A DNA stretch of 50,931 bases from an uncultured Bacilli bacterium (GCA_910577075.1 CAJTKV010000006.1:1-50931), one strand, 5' to 3'. Positions 7,226 through 15,726 are shown, counted from the first letter of the stretch. Notes: generated from the letters alone by a model not told the origin. Translations and numbers: made by a program.

Positions 7226-7701
7226 ATGAACGAAAAAATTGTAATACAAAATTTAAAAGATATGAAGCCAAAGTACAAGAAAGGACATTTTGGTTATGAA
7301 TGCAACAAGTAAGAGGTCACTAAGAGAAGTGAATTTGATCAAGCATATGTATGTTTTTATGAATTAATGCCTAGGGCATCATCATTTCCTAACCATTATC
7401 ATTCACATAATACTGAATGTTTCTATTTATTAATGGTGGAGGAGTTATATAAAAGGAAGATGATAATATAAATGTAAGAACAAGAGATATTATTGTATTT
7501 CCTCGTGGTAAAAGTGGAATACATAAGTTGACAAATACATCGGAAAAAGATAACCTATTATATTTAGACTTTGATACAACTAATTCACCAGATATTATCC
7601 ATTATGTCGATTCAAATAAAATAGGTATAATAGAACACAATATTTCAAGTACTTTTTATCGCGAAGATGATAATGTCGACTATTTTGAAGGTGAAAAATA
7701 A
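7226..7701 (+). pseudogene. Decayed cupin-domain protein
   Basis: The ATG at 7226 opens a frame interrupted by TAA at 7310-7312. The same frame then continues with a clear cupin metal motif (HYHSHNTECFYLL). Near 7430-7450 the coding signal jumps to the -1 frame, which also has a TAA at about 7449, and goes on as NVRTRDIIVFPRGKSGIHKL to TAA 7699-7701. The two halves together make one small single-cupin protein of about 155 residues, with HxH and Glu ligands followed by the second cupin motif. Two stops and a frameshift make it non-functional unless the assembly is wrong. It sits directly after the Ham1 gene and was probably part of that transcript. Confidence 0.8.
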
Positions 7702-7716
7702 AATAAGTTTGTTTGT

Positions 7717-7745
7717 TTGAATAAAACTCCTTTTTGTGGTAATAT
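7717..7745 (+). promoter_or_regulatory. Promoter of the frameshifted 7776 gene
   Basis: TTGAAT (7717-7722), a 17-base spacer, and TAATAT (7740-7745). It lies inside the loop and left arm of the terminator hairpin at 7723-7769. Confidence 0.5.
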
Positions 7746-7769
7746 AAAAGCCAAAAGAAAAGGAGTTTT
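7723..7769 (+). terminator. Terminator whose right arm is the next gene's ribosome site
   Basis: A perfect 12-bp stem (7723-7734 with 7758-7769) around a 23-base loop is followed by T residues. The right arm contains the AAAAGGAG used by the ATG at 7776, so read-through mRNA would hide the ribosome site. mRNA from the promoter within the hairpin would lack the left arm and be translatable. Confidence 0.65.
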
Positions 7770-7775
7770 TATTTT

Positions 7776-8735
7776 ATGGAAATTAAGAAAATGAAAGAAT
7801 TAACTTCAGAAGAAAAGAAATCTTTGCTTGCCCATTGGTTTCGTTATTATGGTAAAAAGATTTTTACTTTAGAAGAATTGATGATTTTTATGGAAATGGT
7901 CGAGCAGAAGGTTGATGCCATGTTTGAACTTGCGGCAATGCTTTATATCAATGGAGATGGTAGTACACCGGTTTTAGATGCCATTAGAAGCAAGGATTCT
8001 TCTAATCTCGAAAAAATAATGAATAAATGTAGAAAATTATCTAAAAAAGATCATAATGAAAATATACGCCTCTTTGTTGAGGAAATTATCACGACCTTTA
8101 ATCATCCTGAGGAGGCAAAGCCAATAGATCAAAAATCATTTGATAAACAATTAAAAGAGATTATTCATAATGAAGAGAATCCTAGTATTCTGAATATAAA
8201 TCTCGATCTTGATCAGGAAGATGTTTTAAGAACTTTAAAGGATTGTATGTTTAAAGATTCAGAGATAAAGGATGAGGCTCCTACAGCAGAATTCACTTAT
8301 GTTGAAGGAATCGCTAGAAGTTTTGTCTTCTGTACGGAAAGGTTAAGAGCCAATAAAGATAAAATAGCTAAATTAGTTGATAATCTACAAATAGGAGATA
8401 TTCCCGAATCTTTTGTAAACTTATGTGTTACCAAAAATGGACATATGTGGACGGGTGATCAAGGAATGATGGAAGTTCTTATGGCACTTGGAATAGCATG
8501 TGGTCTTATTGAATATGCTCAACCTCGTGAAAAGTGGAATGAGTTGTTTGGAGCAGTTCCAACAGTCATTAGAACTAAGGGAAAGAAAAGAGGAGTCATA
8601 AAGGGAGAAAAACCTGAAGAATTCGCGAAATATATCAAAGAAGAAGATAAAAAAATTCAAGAAGAGCAGAGGAAATTAATGCCCAAGCTAAAAAGGCGTT
8701 CAATGAACATTATGCAAAAGCGGCAAAAGTATTAG
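7776..8735 (+). CDS. N-terminal part of a large unknown protein (gene split by a frameshift)
   Basis: This frame codes for 319 residues: helical and charged, with no membrane segments and no recognised motif. The last ~20 residues of the frame (from about 8670) read as a basic, unnatural tail. The -1 frame over the same bases gives a convincing helix (EINAQAKKAFNEHYAKAAK) that runs straight into the downstream ORF. The natural protein is therefore about 620 residues, covering 7776-9637, with a single base missing near 8666-8670 (restoring a G there gives an uninterrupted Glu-rich helix). A start at ATG 7776 follows AAAAGGAG. The function of the whole is unknown; it looks cytoplasmic. Confidence 0.75.
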   Translation: MEIKKMKELTSEEKKSLLAHWFRYYGKKIFTLEELMIFMEMVEQKVDAMFELAAMLYINGDGSTPVLDAIRSKDSSNLEKIMNKCRKLSKKDHNENIRLFVEEIITTFNHPEEAKPIDQKSFDKQLKEIIHNEENPSILNINLDLDQEDVLRTLKDCMFKDSEIKDEAPTAEFTYVEGIARSFVFCTERLRANKDKIAKLVDNLQIGDIPESFVNLCVTKNGHMWTGDQGMMEVLMALGIACGLIEYAQPREKWNELFGAVPTVIRTKGKKRGVIKGEKPEEFAKYIKEEDKKIQEEQRKLMPKLKRRSMNIMQKRQKY

Positions 8736-8752
8736 AAAATCTCGGCTATTCT

Positions 8753-9637
8753 ATGGGAATGGAAGAAGATTTTTATTATCTATACGATAATAAGGGTGAG
8801 AAACTATGTGAAATGAGTGTTGAACCTATTTTAGGCGGATTTCTTTATGAAGGTGTTGTAAACGATACTAGAGTAAGTTATACTTATACGATTGATGGTA
8901 AAAATTCCGATGAAGGTTTGATTTACCGCGATATAGTAACTGTCGATAATTTGAAAAAGTGCGATGAAACATATTATGGCAAACAGATTAAAGTCGAATT
9001 AGGTGTTAGTCTTCATGAAGTATCCGGAGTTCCAAGAATAGAAGTGACGATAATTGATCCAGAAAGTGATGAAAAGATTACAACATTTAGTACTAATCCT
9101 TTTGATTTACATTTACAAATCCAAAATAATTTTGGACCATATGGAAATTATGAGGATGGAACGGAAAGAAGCGTTAATTATACAAATGTAACGAAGACGC
9201 CATTTGTCAATTCAGGAGCTTTATATTTATATGAAAATCAAGAGCAGGGAGATAGTTTTAGTATTTCGATAAATAGAGATGATTATCCAGCTATCTATAA
9301 AGTTAATCAATCTTTTTCTAAACATGCAGATAAAGATAAGTCTTGGGAAAAAGAATTTACTTTTAATGGTCAAAACAAGGCAAATGAGTTAGCATGTAAA
9401 TATTTAAAAACTTCACGTGTAAAAAATCTTTATCATCATATTCTTGAACATCTTGAAAAAGAGGTTCCAGGAATGAAGGATTACATATATGAAAATTATC
9501 CATTTATTAAAGAAGTAGAAGATATCATAGAGCAGGCGCCTAATAAAGAAGAAGAGCAGTTAATAAGGGATTTTTCTATAAGTGCAGCAGATGTGGCCTC
9601 GGAAAGTGAAAAAGCTGCTAAAAAGGAATTAAAATAA
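8753..9637 (+). CDS. C-terminal part of the same frameshifted protein
   Basis: From the first ATG after the shift this frame codes for 294 residues, but coding resemblance in the frame begins earlier, at about 8670. No ribosome site precedes ATG 8753 (the upstream bases are coding), so it is unlikely to be an independent gene. The segment has beta-rich regions (about residues 8-190) and an acidic helical C-terminus. I see no catalytic signature. It is read as the second half of the 7776 gene. If the frameshift is real the product is lost; if it is an assembly error the gene is intact. Both halves keep the codon bias of their neighbours, which suggests recent damage at most. Confidence 0.7.
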   Translation: MGMEEDFYYLYDNKGEKLCEMSVEPILGGFLYEGVVNDTRVSYTYTIDGKNSDEGLIYRDIVTVDNLKKCDETYYGKQIKVELGVSLHEVSGVPRIEVTIIDPESDEKITTFSTNPFDLHLQIQNNFGPYGNYEDGTERSVNYTNVTKTPFVNSGALYLYENQEQGDSFSISINRDDYPAIYKVNQSFSKHADKDKSWEKEFTFNGQNKANELACKYLKTSRVKNLYHHILEHLEKEVPGMKDYIYENYPFIKEVEDIIEQAPNKEEEQLIRDFSISAADVASESEKAAKKELK

Positions 9638-9650
9638 AAAAAATAAGAGC

Positions 9651-9679
9651 AAAAGGTGTATCAAGTATGGACCTTTTTC
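9651..9679 (+). terminator. Terminator after the split gene
   Basis: AAAAGGT (9651-9657) pairs with ACCTTTT (9671-9677), followed by T residues. Confidence 0.6.
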
Positions 9680-9756
9680 TTTATGTCAATATTCTCATAT
9701 GGACTTTAAACGGGAAATAATTTATAGTAAAATAAAATTGCAAGGGTGTGTTTTTT

Positions 9757-10368
9757 ATGAAGGATATTTTAGAGTTTAAAATAGTTGATTTTTCTAATGC
9801 ATTACAGGCTATTGAAGTTCAAAATAGTATTTTTGAAGAGGATGGTTTATTAAATATTCTAGCTAGTCTTGATTATGATTTGTTTATTTCATTAACTAAA
9901 ATGCCATATCCTGATGATCATGTGAAATATTATCTAGCCTATTATAAAGATGAACCTATTGGTATAACGGTATTTTATTATTATCCCGATTATCAAGAGG
10001 AAATGTGGTTAGCTTGGTTTGGAATATTGCCAAAATATCAAAGAAAGGGATTTGGCAAAAAAGTATTGGAGTGGTCAATTAATAAAGTGCGATTAGATGG
10101 CAAAAAAACTTTGAGATTGTATACAGATGAAACGAGTATGCAAGATGCCGTTAATCTCTATAAAAAAATGGGTTTTGTTGGCGAAAAATATACCAAAGAA
10201 CCTCTTGATTATAATTGCTATATTTATTCAAAGAGTCTCTCTAATGAAGAAGTTACACTTTGGAATAATCGCTTTTTGGGGTTAGAAGATCAATCTTCTT
10301 TTGAAAGAGAGGATAGGGAGTTTAAGGAAAGAATATTTAATATTTATAAAAATAATTATATAAAATGA
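9757..10368 (+). CDS. GNAT-family N-acetyltransferase
   Basis: The protein has 203 residues from ATG 9757. That start is preferred over the in-frame GTG 9748, which lies inside the AAGGGTGTG ribosome site. The acetyl-CoA binding motif A is seen as LPKYQRKGFGKK (residues 91-102, Q/RxxGxG/A type). A motif B-like DAVNLYKKMGF follows at about 127-137. The ~45 residues after the GNAT core are charged and helical, an extension beyond the usual ~150. The acceptor cannot be predicted. The next gene follows after a 13-base gap, so the two are likely co-transcribed with the YdcF-like and WbsX-like genes downstream. Confidence 0.85.
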   Translation: MKDILEFKIVDFSNALQAIEVQNSIFEEDGLLNILASLDYDLFISLTKMPYPDDHVKYYLAYYKDEPIGITVFYYYPDYQEEMWLAWFGILPKYQRKGFGKKVLEWSINKVRLDGKKTLRLYTDETSMQDAVNLYKKMGFVGEKYTKEPLDYNCYIYSKSLSNEEVTLWNNRFLGLEDQSSFEREDREFKERIFNIYKNNYIK

Positions 10369-10381
10369 TTTGAGTGATAAA

Positions 10382-11008
10382 ATGAAATTATCTAATATTA
10401 AATACTTTGATCTCTTTTTTAGGTATCAAAGAAAAAATTTAGAAAAAATAGTTTTCGTTAAAGATAAGTTTAATGTCAAAGATACTTATGATGTTGTCGT
10501 CGTCTTTGGGGGAGTGTCGATGATTCCTTATCGTCTAGATGCAGCAATAGATTTGTATTTTAATCATAAAGTAGAAAAAATACTGGTATCAGGCGGAATT
10601 GGCTATTTAAGTTTTGATCGAAAGAATAAAGAAGCTTTTAAGATGCAAGAGTATTTGCTATCAAAGGGAGTAAATGAGCAAGATATTATTATTGAAGATA
10701 GATCGCGTAATACCTATGAAAATGTCATCAATAGTGCAAGTATAATAACTAAATATTATTCATTAGAAGAATGTAAATGTCTTTTAATTACTTCAGATTT
10801 TCACTTGAGAAGATGCATGGCTTTGATGAATAAAAATACGTCTTTAATTCATTTAAGTGGTATGGGTGTGAAAGATAGAAAAAATGATTTAGAAAATTGG
10901 AAATATAGTTTTAAGGGAAGAAAGAATATTTTGATAGAAGCTTTTCTCTTATGTTATTATGCAAAAAAGGGAAAAATTGATGATTTAGATATATATTTGG
11001 GAGATTAA
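10382..11008 (+). CDS. YdcF/SanA-like DUF218 family protein
   Basis: This 208-residue protein shows the DUF218 pattern: VVFGGVS near 32-38, then RLDAAIDLY, VSGG(IG) near 61-66, IIIEDRSRNTYENV near 103-116 and TSDFHLRRC near 135-143. These proteins are linked to envelope or polyprenyl-phosphate metabolism (SanA, ElyC) or have unknown roles (YdcF). No membrane helix is present, so this one is the cytoplasmic type. ATG 10382 is chosen over TTG 10370 because GAGTGAT precedes it, while the TTG has no ribosome site. The gene follows GNAT and precedes a glycan-type enzyme, so a role in sugar or wall chemistry is possible. Confidence 0.8.
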   Translation: MKLSNIKYFDLFFRYQRKNLEKIVFVKDKFNVKDTYDVVVVFGGVSMIPYRLDAAIDLYFNHKVEKILVSGGIGYLSFDRKNKEAFKMQEYLLSKGVNEQDIIIEDRSRNTYENVINSASIITKYYSLEECKCLLITSDFHLRRCMALMNKNTSLIHLSGMGVKDRKNDLENWKYSFKGRKNILIEAFLLCYYAKKGKIDDLDIYLGD

Positions 11009-11009
11009 T

Positions 11010-11963
11010 ATGAAGAAAATGATTGGCGCGATAAGATGGGATGCTTGGGTAGGTGATGCTAATCCTGTGGGATTAGAAGTGGAAAAAACACTGTCTAATT
11101 CAAAATATTATCATCGCTTGCCTTTTTATTCAAAATTTAATGGAGATAAAGTAAAGATAAGATGCATTGATGAAGATACTATAAAAAGGGAAGTAGAGTA
11201 TGCCTATGAATATGGAATTGACTATTTTGCATTTTGTTGGTATCCTCATAATTCGGGGTTGGATATTCCTCGACGTATATTTTTAAATATTAAACAAAAT
11301 TTGCTAAAGTGGTGTCTAATTTTAGGTACTAATCCCTTTAATAAAGAAGATGCCGATTGGTTAATTAAAGAATTTGCAAGTGATTCTTATTTAAAGATAG
11401 AAAATCGACCGGTTATTTTTCTATTTGATGTCAATGAATCTCTTTATAAAATAGTTGATTATATAAGAAAAAAATCGAATGAATATCTTCCATACTTTGT
11501 CGGTTTGGTTTGGAATGTTGAACAGGCTAAATCAATGAATTTGCTATTTGAACTTGATGCCTTGAGTCAATATGCAACACCAGGAAAGGATAATTTAAGT
11601 TATAACATCTTAAGTTCTTTGGAAGAAGATAAGTGGAAGCAATATCTCGATATTAATAAAGTTGTTCCTTGGGTAACGACAGGAAGGGATAAAAGACCGC
11701 GATTTGATAATCCGGTTTCCTGGGAAATATGTGATAATTTTGTTCGAGAATTTATTCAATTTCCTACAATATTAGAATTAAAACACCATTTTAAAAATGC
11801 TATAGATTTTTCTCGTGTTAATGAAAGTGATTTAATTTTAATTTATGCTTGGAATGAGTTTGATGAGGGTGGATTTATTGAACCAACATTAAGTAATGGG
11901 AAAATAAATTTTGATAAATTAGAAGCTATTAAAGATGTGATAGATAAAAATTTAAAAATGTGA
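11010..11963 (+). CDS. WbsX / GH99-like glycan enzyme
   Basis: This 317-residue protein resembles the WbsX family (glycosyltransferase WbsX, GH99-like fold): an N-terminal KMIGAIRWDAW, a central FAFCWYPHN, and the C-terminal signature YAWNEFDEGGFIEPT at about 281-295, which matches the family pattern WNEWxEGxxLEP. Family members occur in polysaccharide clusters; some relatives are endo-alpha-mannosidases. No signal peptide is seen, so it acts inside the cell, on a nucleotide-sugar or lipid-linked substrate. It starts one base after the YdcF-like gene stops, so the two form a unit. Whether it is a transferase or a hydrolase cannot be told here. Confidence 0.75.
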   Translation: MKKMIGAIRWDAWVGDANPVGLEVEKTLSNSKYYHRLPFYSKFNGDKVKIRCIDEDTIKREVEYAYEYGIDYFAFCWYPHNSGLDIPRRIFLNIKQNLLKWCLILGTNPFNKEDADWLIKEFASDSYLKIENRPVIFLFDVNESLYKIVDYIRKKSNEYLPYFVGLVWNVEQAKSMNLLFELDALSQYATPGKDNLSYNILSSLEEDKWKQYLDINKVVPWVTTGRDKRPRFDNPVSWEICDNFVREFIQFPTILELKHHFKNAIDFSRVNESDLILIYAWNEFDEGGFIEPTLSNGKINFDKLEAIKDVIDKNLKM

Positions 11964-11969
11964 TATACT
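11961..11969 (+). promoter_or_regulatory. Extended -10 promoter of the WG-repeat lipoprotein
   Basis: TG-A-TATACT overlaps the stop codon of the preceding gene, 25 bases before the ATG. Confidence 0.55.
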
Positions 11970-11993
11970 CAAGTTTAAAAAAGAGGGGATAAT

Positions 11994-13055
11994 ATGAAAA
12001 AATATATATTATTAATATTGGTAGTTTTAACTTTAACAGGATGTAAGAATGATAAAAAGGATTATGGTACTCCCGGTAAATCGGATGCAGTTAAAGAAAG
12101 TATTGAAAATGACAATATAAATATTGTTCTTGATATGGAAATAATTGATTTTGATGGAGAGGCAATTCTCGTCAAGAAGAATAATAATTATGGAATTGTT
12201 GATTTAAAGGGACAATTTATTATTGAACCAATTTATGAAGAATTATCTTTATTTAAGGAAAAATTAGCTTTGGCTAAAAAGAATGGCAAATTCGGATTTA
12301 TAGATGAATTAGGCAAGATGATTATTCCCTTTATATATGATGATGCCAAATCTTTTTCGGGAGACTTAGCTTTAGTTAAAAAGGATAGTAAGTGGGGATA
12401 TGTTAATCATTTGGGAGATGTTGTTATTTCCTTTGATTACGTTGAGGCAAGTGCATTATCAGAAGACAAGGCCGTAATTAGTAACGGAAGAAATAAGGGC
12501 TATATAGATGCGAATGGAAAAGTCATATTAGATTACCAATATCAGGATGCGAAGAATTTTAATCGTGATTTAGCTCCTGTTTTAAAAAATGGAAAATGGG
12601 GATATATAAACCCGGAAGGTGTTTTAAGTATCCTATATCAATATGATGATGCTAGTGAATTTTCTCATAATGGCTATGCATCTGTTTTGAAAAATGGGAA
12701 ATGGGGGTTAATTGATGCTAAGGGAAATGTTGTTATTGATTTTAAGTATGAAAAATTAATTGAAAGTGGTGAAAATAGAATAATTGCTGTGATGGATGGC
12801 AAATATGGAATTATCGATAGGGAAGATAAAGCCATTGTTGATTTTAAGTATGAAGAAATGCTAGAGAGTGCGGATGATTTAATAGCAGTTCGCCAAAATG
12901 ATAAATGGGGATATATTGATGCAACGGGCAATATTGTTTTGGAATTTCAATATGATAAAGCATTGAATTTCAAAGACAACTTAGCTAAAGTGCAAAAAAA
13001 TGATAAAAATATGATTATAGATAAGCAAGGAAAGATTATCTTAATAGAAAAATAA
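11994..13055 (+). CDS. WG-repeat lipoprotein
   Basis: This 353-residue protein starts with a lipoprotein signal (MKKYILLILVVLTLTGC, lipobox Cys17), so it is probably membrane-anchored outside the cell. After a short polar linker come eight full repeats and one partial repeat of about 34 residues. Each contains the core K(W/Y/F)G(Y/I/F)(I/V)(D/N)xxG followed by a hydrophobic strand and an FxYDxA-like turn. This is the WG (KWG) beta-propeller-like repeat, generally involved in protein binding. The last repeat lacks the WG pair. The ribosome site is AGAGGGGAT. It has its own promoter and a shared bidirectional terminator, so it is monocistronic. The binding partner is unknown. Confidence 0.88.
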   Translation: MKKYILLILVVLTLTGCKNDKKDYGTPGKSDAVKESIENDNINIVLDMEIIDFDGEAILVKKNNNYGIVDLKGQFIIEPIYEELSLFKEKLALAKKNGKFGFIDELGKMIIPFIYDDAKSFSGDLALVKKDSKWGYVNHLGDVVISFDYVEASALSEDKAVISNGRNKGYIDANGKVILDYQYQDAKNFNRDLAPVLKNGKWGYINPEGVLSILYQYDDASEFSHNGYASVLKNGKWGLIDAKGNVVIDFKYEKLIESGENRIIAVMDGKYGIIDREDKAIVDFKYEEMLESADDLIAVRQNDKWGYIDATGNIVLEFQYDKALNFKDNLAKVQKNDKNMIIDKQGKIILIEK

Positions 13056-13057
13056 AA

Positions 13058-13082
13058 AAAAGAGAAAGTGATTTTCTCTTTT
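13058..13082. terminator. Bidirectional terminator between convergent genes
   Basis: AAAAGAGAAA (13058-13067) pairs with TTTCTCTTTT (13073-13082). T-runs on both strands mean it can serve the lipoprotein gene and the minus-strand gene, whose stop it overlaps. Confidence 0.75.
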
Positions 13083-13785
13083 AATGTGGCGTTTTTTCGT
13101 TAATATTTGTGTATCTTAGTTGGGGACCAATTTCAATATTATCGACTCTTTCTTTATCGCTTTTCATACATTTTGAAATCCATTCTTCTTCGTGAGGCTT
13201 TAGACCAGCTAAGATAACGGGATCAATGTATTCAATAAAAACTTCTATATGTTCATAATACATGCGTAGATATCTAGCAAATTCATTGGTTGTGTAGTCA
13301 CATCCAAATTCTCCTAAACCACTAAAGTGGCGTTCGAAAGGCACATGAATAAATTTTATTGTCTCATCATCAGATAAAACTAAATTAAAATTGCGACCAG
13401 CCAATTTTTTTATACAAGTCTTGATATATTCTAGAACATCTCTTTTAGATTCGCCCATAAGCAATTCTTTTTTTAAGGTAAATCCAAAGTATTGGTTTTG
13501 TTCGCCAACACGTCCCTTTTCTGTTGCTATTTTAAACATGGGTTTTTTGTCATGAGTTTTTTCATTGGCAAAATTTTTACAGGTATTATAATACACATCA
13601 ACGGATGTCTCACAACAACCAAAATAATCTAATCCTGCATTTCCATTAAAACTTAAATCGCTTCCAAATTTATCATAGTGTTGCACTCTTAGACAATCTA
13701 ATACTTGATAACTATGGGGAAACTTTTTTTCATATCTCCCATCACCGATTTGCGGGGGAGTTGGGTTTTTATAATCCCATGGCAT
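13081..13785 (-). CDS. Conserved-looking protein of unknown function (only minus-strand gene)
   Basis: This 234-residue protein is read from the start at 13785, preceded on its strand by AGGAAGTGG. The longer open frame up to 13908 is rejected because it crosses two promoters and the start of the opposing gene. The protein begins MPWDYKNPTPPQIGDGRYEK, is soluble, contains scattered Cys (a FGCCE motif near 60) and has an acidic/aromatic middle. I recognise no family. It is transcribed divergently from the acyltransferase gene, with the two promoters facing each other at 13810-13842, and ends in a bidirectional terminator. Confidence 0.75.
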   Translation of the reverse strand: MPWDYKNPTPPQIGDGRYEKKFPHSYQVLDCLRVQHYDKFGSDLSFNGNAGLDYFGCCETSVDVYYNTCKNFANEKTHDKKPMFKIATEKGRVGEQNQYFGFTLKKELLMGESKRDVLEYIKTCIKKLAGRNFNLVLSDDETIKFIHVPFERHFSGLGEFGCDYTTNEFARYLRMYYEHIEVFIEYIDPVILAGLKPHEEEWISKCMKSDKERVDNIEIGPQLRYTNINEKTPH

Positions 13786-13809
13786 ATTACCACTTCCTTT
13801 ATGAAAAAT

Positions 13810-13842
13810 ATTATAACATACAATTATTAAATTTGTTATAAT
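13810..13842. promoter_or_regulatory. Face-to-face divergent extended -10 promoters
   Basis: The minus-strand TGTTATAAT reads as ATTATAACA at 13810-13818, and the plus-strand TGTTATAAT is at 13834-13842. They form a perfect 9-bp inverted repeat with a 15-base spacer. The spacing puts each -35 region on the other -10, so the two promoters should compete for polymerase. Confidence 0.65.
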
Positions 13843-13861
13843 ATAAAGAGAGATGAAGAGT

Positions 13862-14842
13862 ATGAAGAAGTTAAATATTGATGTTATAAGGTTAGTAATG
13901 GCTTTCATGATTGTGGCTATACATACTTATCCTTTTGAATGTATTAGCAACAGTTTGGATTTTATAATTACGCGTGTCTTATTTCGCGTTGCTGTTCCAT
14001 TTTTTTTGATGATAACGGGATATTTTGTCTTGGCTAAAGATAATAAAGAGAAGATCATAAAATACACAAGTAAGATTATAAAAATATATTTGTTAAGTAT
14101 TATTTTGTATTTGCCTATAAATATTTATAATGGCTATTTTTCTAATTTTCATATTGTGTATTTTTTTAAAGATATATTTTTTACAGGAACACTTTATCAT
14201 CTATGGTATTTTCCAGCGTTGATACTGGGTCTTTGGATAAGTTACTTTTTGATTCATAAATTGACTTTAAAGAAGGCGCTTGCTATAGCTTTAACTTTTT
14301 ATGTAATTGGAATATTTGGCGACAGTTATTATGGCTTAGTTAACAATGTTCCTATTATTAATTCTTTTTATAAGTTAGTTTTTTTAGTTTTTGATTATAC
14401 ACGCAATGGCATATTTTATGTTCCAATTTTCTTGCTTATGGGGTATGCAATAAAGAAAAATAAGAGTAAAGTATTAGCAAATAAATATTGCTATGTCTTT
14501 GTATTGACATTATTAATTGAAGGAATAATAACTTTAAAATTTAATTTGTATCATCATAGTAGTATGTATTTTAGTTTAATTCCTCTAATGTATCTTTTCT
14601 TTTCCTATTTAATGAATAATTATTCTTCCAATGCGCATCTTCGTTCACTTGGCACTTTTGTCTATATTCTTCATCCATTTTTTATTGTTGTTATGCACTT
14701 TATTAAGGGGATAATTCCAATTTCTTTATTAGATAATAGTTTAATCAATTATATTTTAGTTTCGATATTAACTCTCATAGCGTCTGTTGTCTTGGATATT
14801 ATAATCAAAAAAATAAATGTGTATAATACGAGTAAAGTTTAA
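13862..14842 (+). CDS. Membrane acyltransferase, acyltransferase-3 family
   Basis: A 326-residue integral membrane protein with about ten hydrophobic segments. The N-terminus MKKLNIDVIRLVMAFMIVAIH is the family signature (conserved Arg in the first segment and His in AIHTYPF). Next comes RVLFRVAVPFFLMITGYF, the second conserved block. These enzymes transfer acyl groups (O-acetyl, succinyl) to glycans, lipids or wall polymers at the membrane. Two starts are possible, 13853 and 13862. The second is chosen because it gives the typical N-terminus and leaves a 13-base leader after the predicted transcript start. The glycan-type genes upstream may share its pathway. Confidence 0.85.
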   Translation: MKKLNIDVIRLVMAFMIVAIHTYPFECISNSLDFIITRVLFRVAVPFFLMITGYFVLAKDNKEKIIKYTSKIIKIYLLSIILYLPINIYNGYFSNFHIVYFFKDIFFTGTLYHLWYFPALILGLWISYFLIHKLTLKKALAIALTFYVIGIFGDSYYGLVNNVPIINSFYKLVFLVFDYTRNGIFYVPIFLLMGYAIKKNKSKVLANKYCYVFVLTLLIEGIITLKFNLYHHSSMYFSLIPLMYLFFSYLMNNYSSNAHLRSLGTFVYILHPFFIVVMHFIKGIIPISLLDNSLINYILVSILTLIASVVLDIIIKKINVYNTSKV

Positions 14843-14852
14843 CTTATGTGAA

Positions 14853-14881
14853 TTGTCTATACTTGATTTGTGTGTTACGAT
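14853..14881 (+). promoter_or_regulatory. Promoter of the 14899 gene
   Basis: TTGTCT (14853-14858), a 17-base spacer and TACGAT (14876-14881), with TG one base upstream of the -10. Confidence 0.6.
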
Positions 14882-14898
14882 TTATCTAGGTGAAGCTT

Positions 14899-15726
14899 AT
14901 GGTTGGATATATTTTAATAGATCCAAATCAAGTTCACAGTTATCGCGAATTTGAGGAAGATCATGAACTAATGGAGGCTTTAGATAATTTTTATTCTATG
15001 CAGTGTTTTGCGGCCGAAAATCGGTTTATAGATATATCCACAAATCAATCAGTTACAACTCAAAAAATATTTGATAACGTCTATTCATGGTTTCGTACAT
15101 ATATGTTAACGGATGAGACACGCAATGGCAAATGGATTGGCTTTATTCAATTTTATAATCCTGAATTAAAAAAAGTAGCAAATTATTATAATGACTTAGT
15201 AGCATTTAAAACATTGATTCATTTTTTTGAAGATAGTAGTCTTGTCAATAATGAAAAAAATAATATCTTAACAAGGGCGATATATGTTGCCATGAATACC
15301 GCATTAAATAAATATGAAGCAATGCCTCTTGATATGGATGATTTTTCTTTAGCTAGTTTAAAATGTGATTTTGAAGATTTCTTTGGCGATTATTCAGGGG
15401 AAGCTATAGATCCTTGGATGCGTTATCAATTTTGGAATTGCTTTGAAGCAATATTAGAAAATTGTTCAGAATTGAAAGAATACTATAAAGAAAAATTAGA
15501 AGAAGCATATAAGAATGGCAATTTTAAAAGAGAAATGTATGTTAAATCCTATTTAGATGATCGCTATTTAGAACCTCGTGTTTCTCGCGAAGAAATAGTT
15601 GCTAATATTGCAGCATGTGAGGAAGAATATCTAAAAGATTTAGGATTGGGATATAAGATTATTGATGGAAATGAATTAGATAGTCAAAAACAAGTAAGTC
15701 CTTACGGTTTAAAAAAAGTTTCTTAA
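14899..15726 (+). CDS. Unknown soluble protein
   Basis: 275 residues from ATG 14899. This start is chosen over GTG 14890 because AGGTGA at 14888-14893 spans that GTG. The protein is largely helical and acidic, without signal peptide, membrane segments or a recognisable catalytic motif. It has a run of aromatic residues around FWNCFEAIL (about 176-184) and ends with a flexible tail. It has its own promoter and terminator, so it is a single-gene transcript. The following gene codes for another unknown soluble protein, but with a separate promoter region. Confidence 0.75.
   Translation: MVGYILIDPNQVHSYREFEEDHELMEALDNFYSMQCFAAENRFIDISTNQSVTTQKIFDNVYSWFRTYMLTDETRNGKWIGFIQFYNPELKKVANYYNDLVAFKTLIHFFEDSSLVNNEKNNILTRAIYVAMNTALNKYEAMPLDMDDFSLASLKCDFEDFFGDYSGEAIDPWMRYQFWNCFEAILENCSELKEYYKEKLEEAYKNGNFKREMYVKSYLDDRYLEPRVSREEIVANIAACEEEYLKDLGLGYKIIDGNELDSQKQVSPYGLKKVS

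Noticed and set aside
8649..8655. Programmed -1 frameshift at the A7 run in the 7776 gene
   Set aside because: The preceding base is T in the slip phase, and slipping there gives a less natural sequence than a single missing G near 8668. Kept only as a minor alternative.
13786..13908. Longer minus-strand start giving an N-terminal membrane helix
   Set aside because: The extension covers both divergent promoters and the start of the opposing acyltransferase gene; AGGAAGTGG supports the start at 13785.
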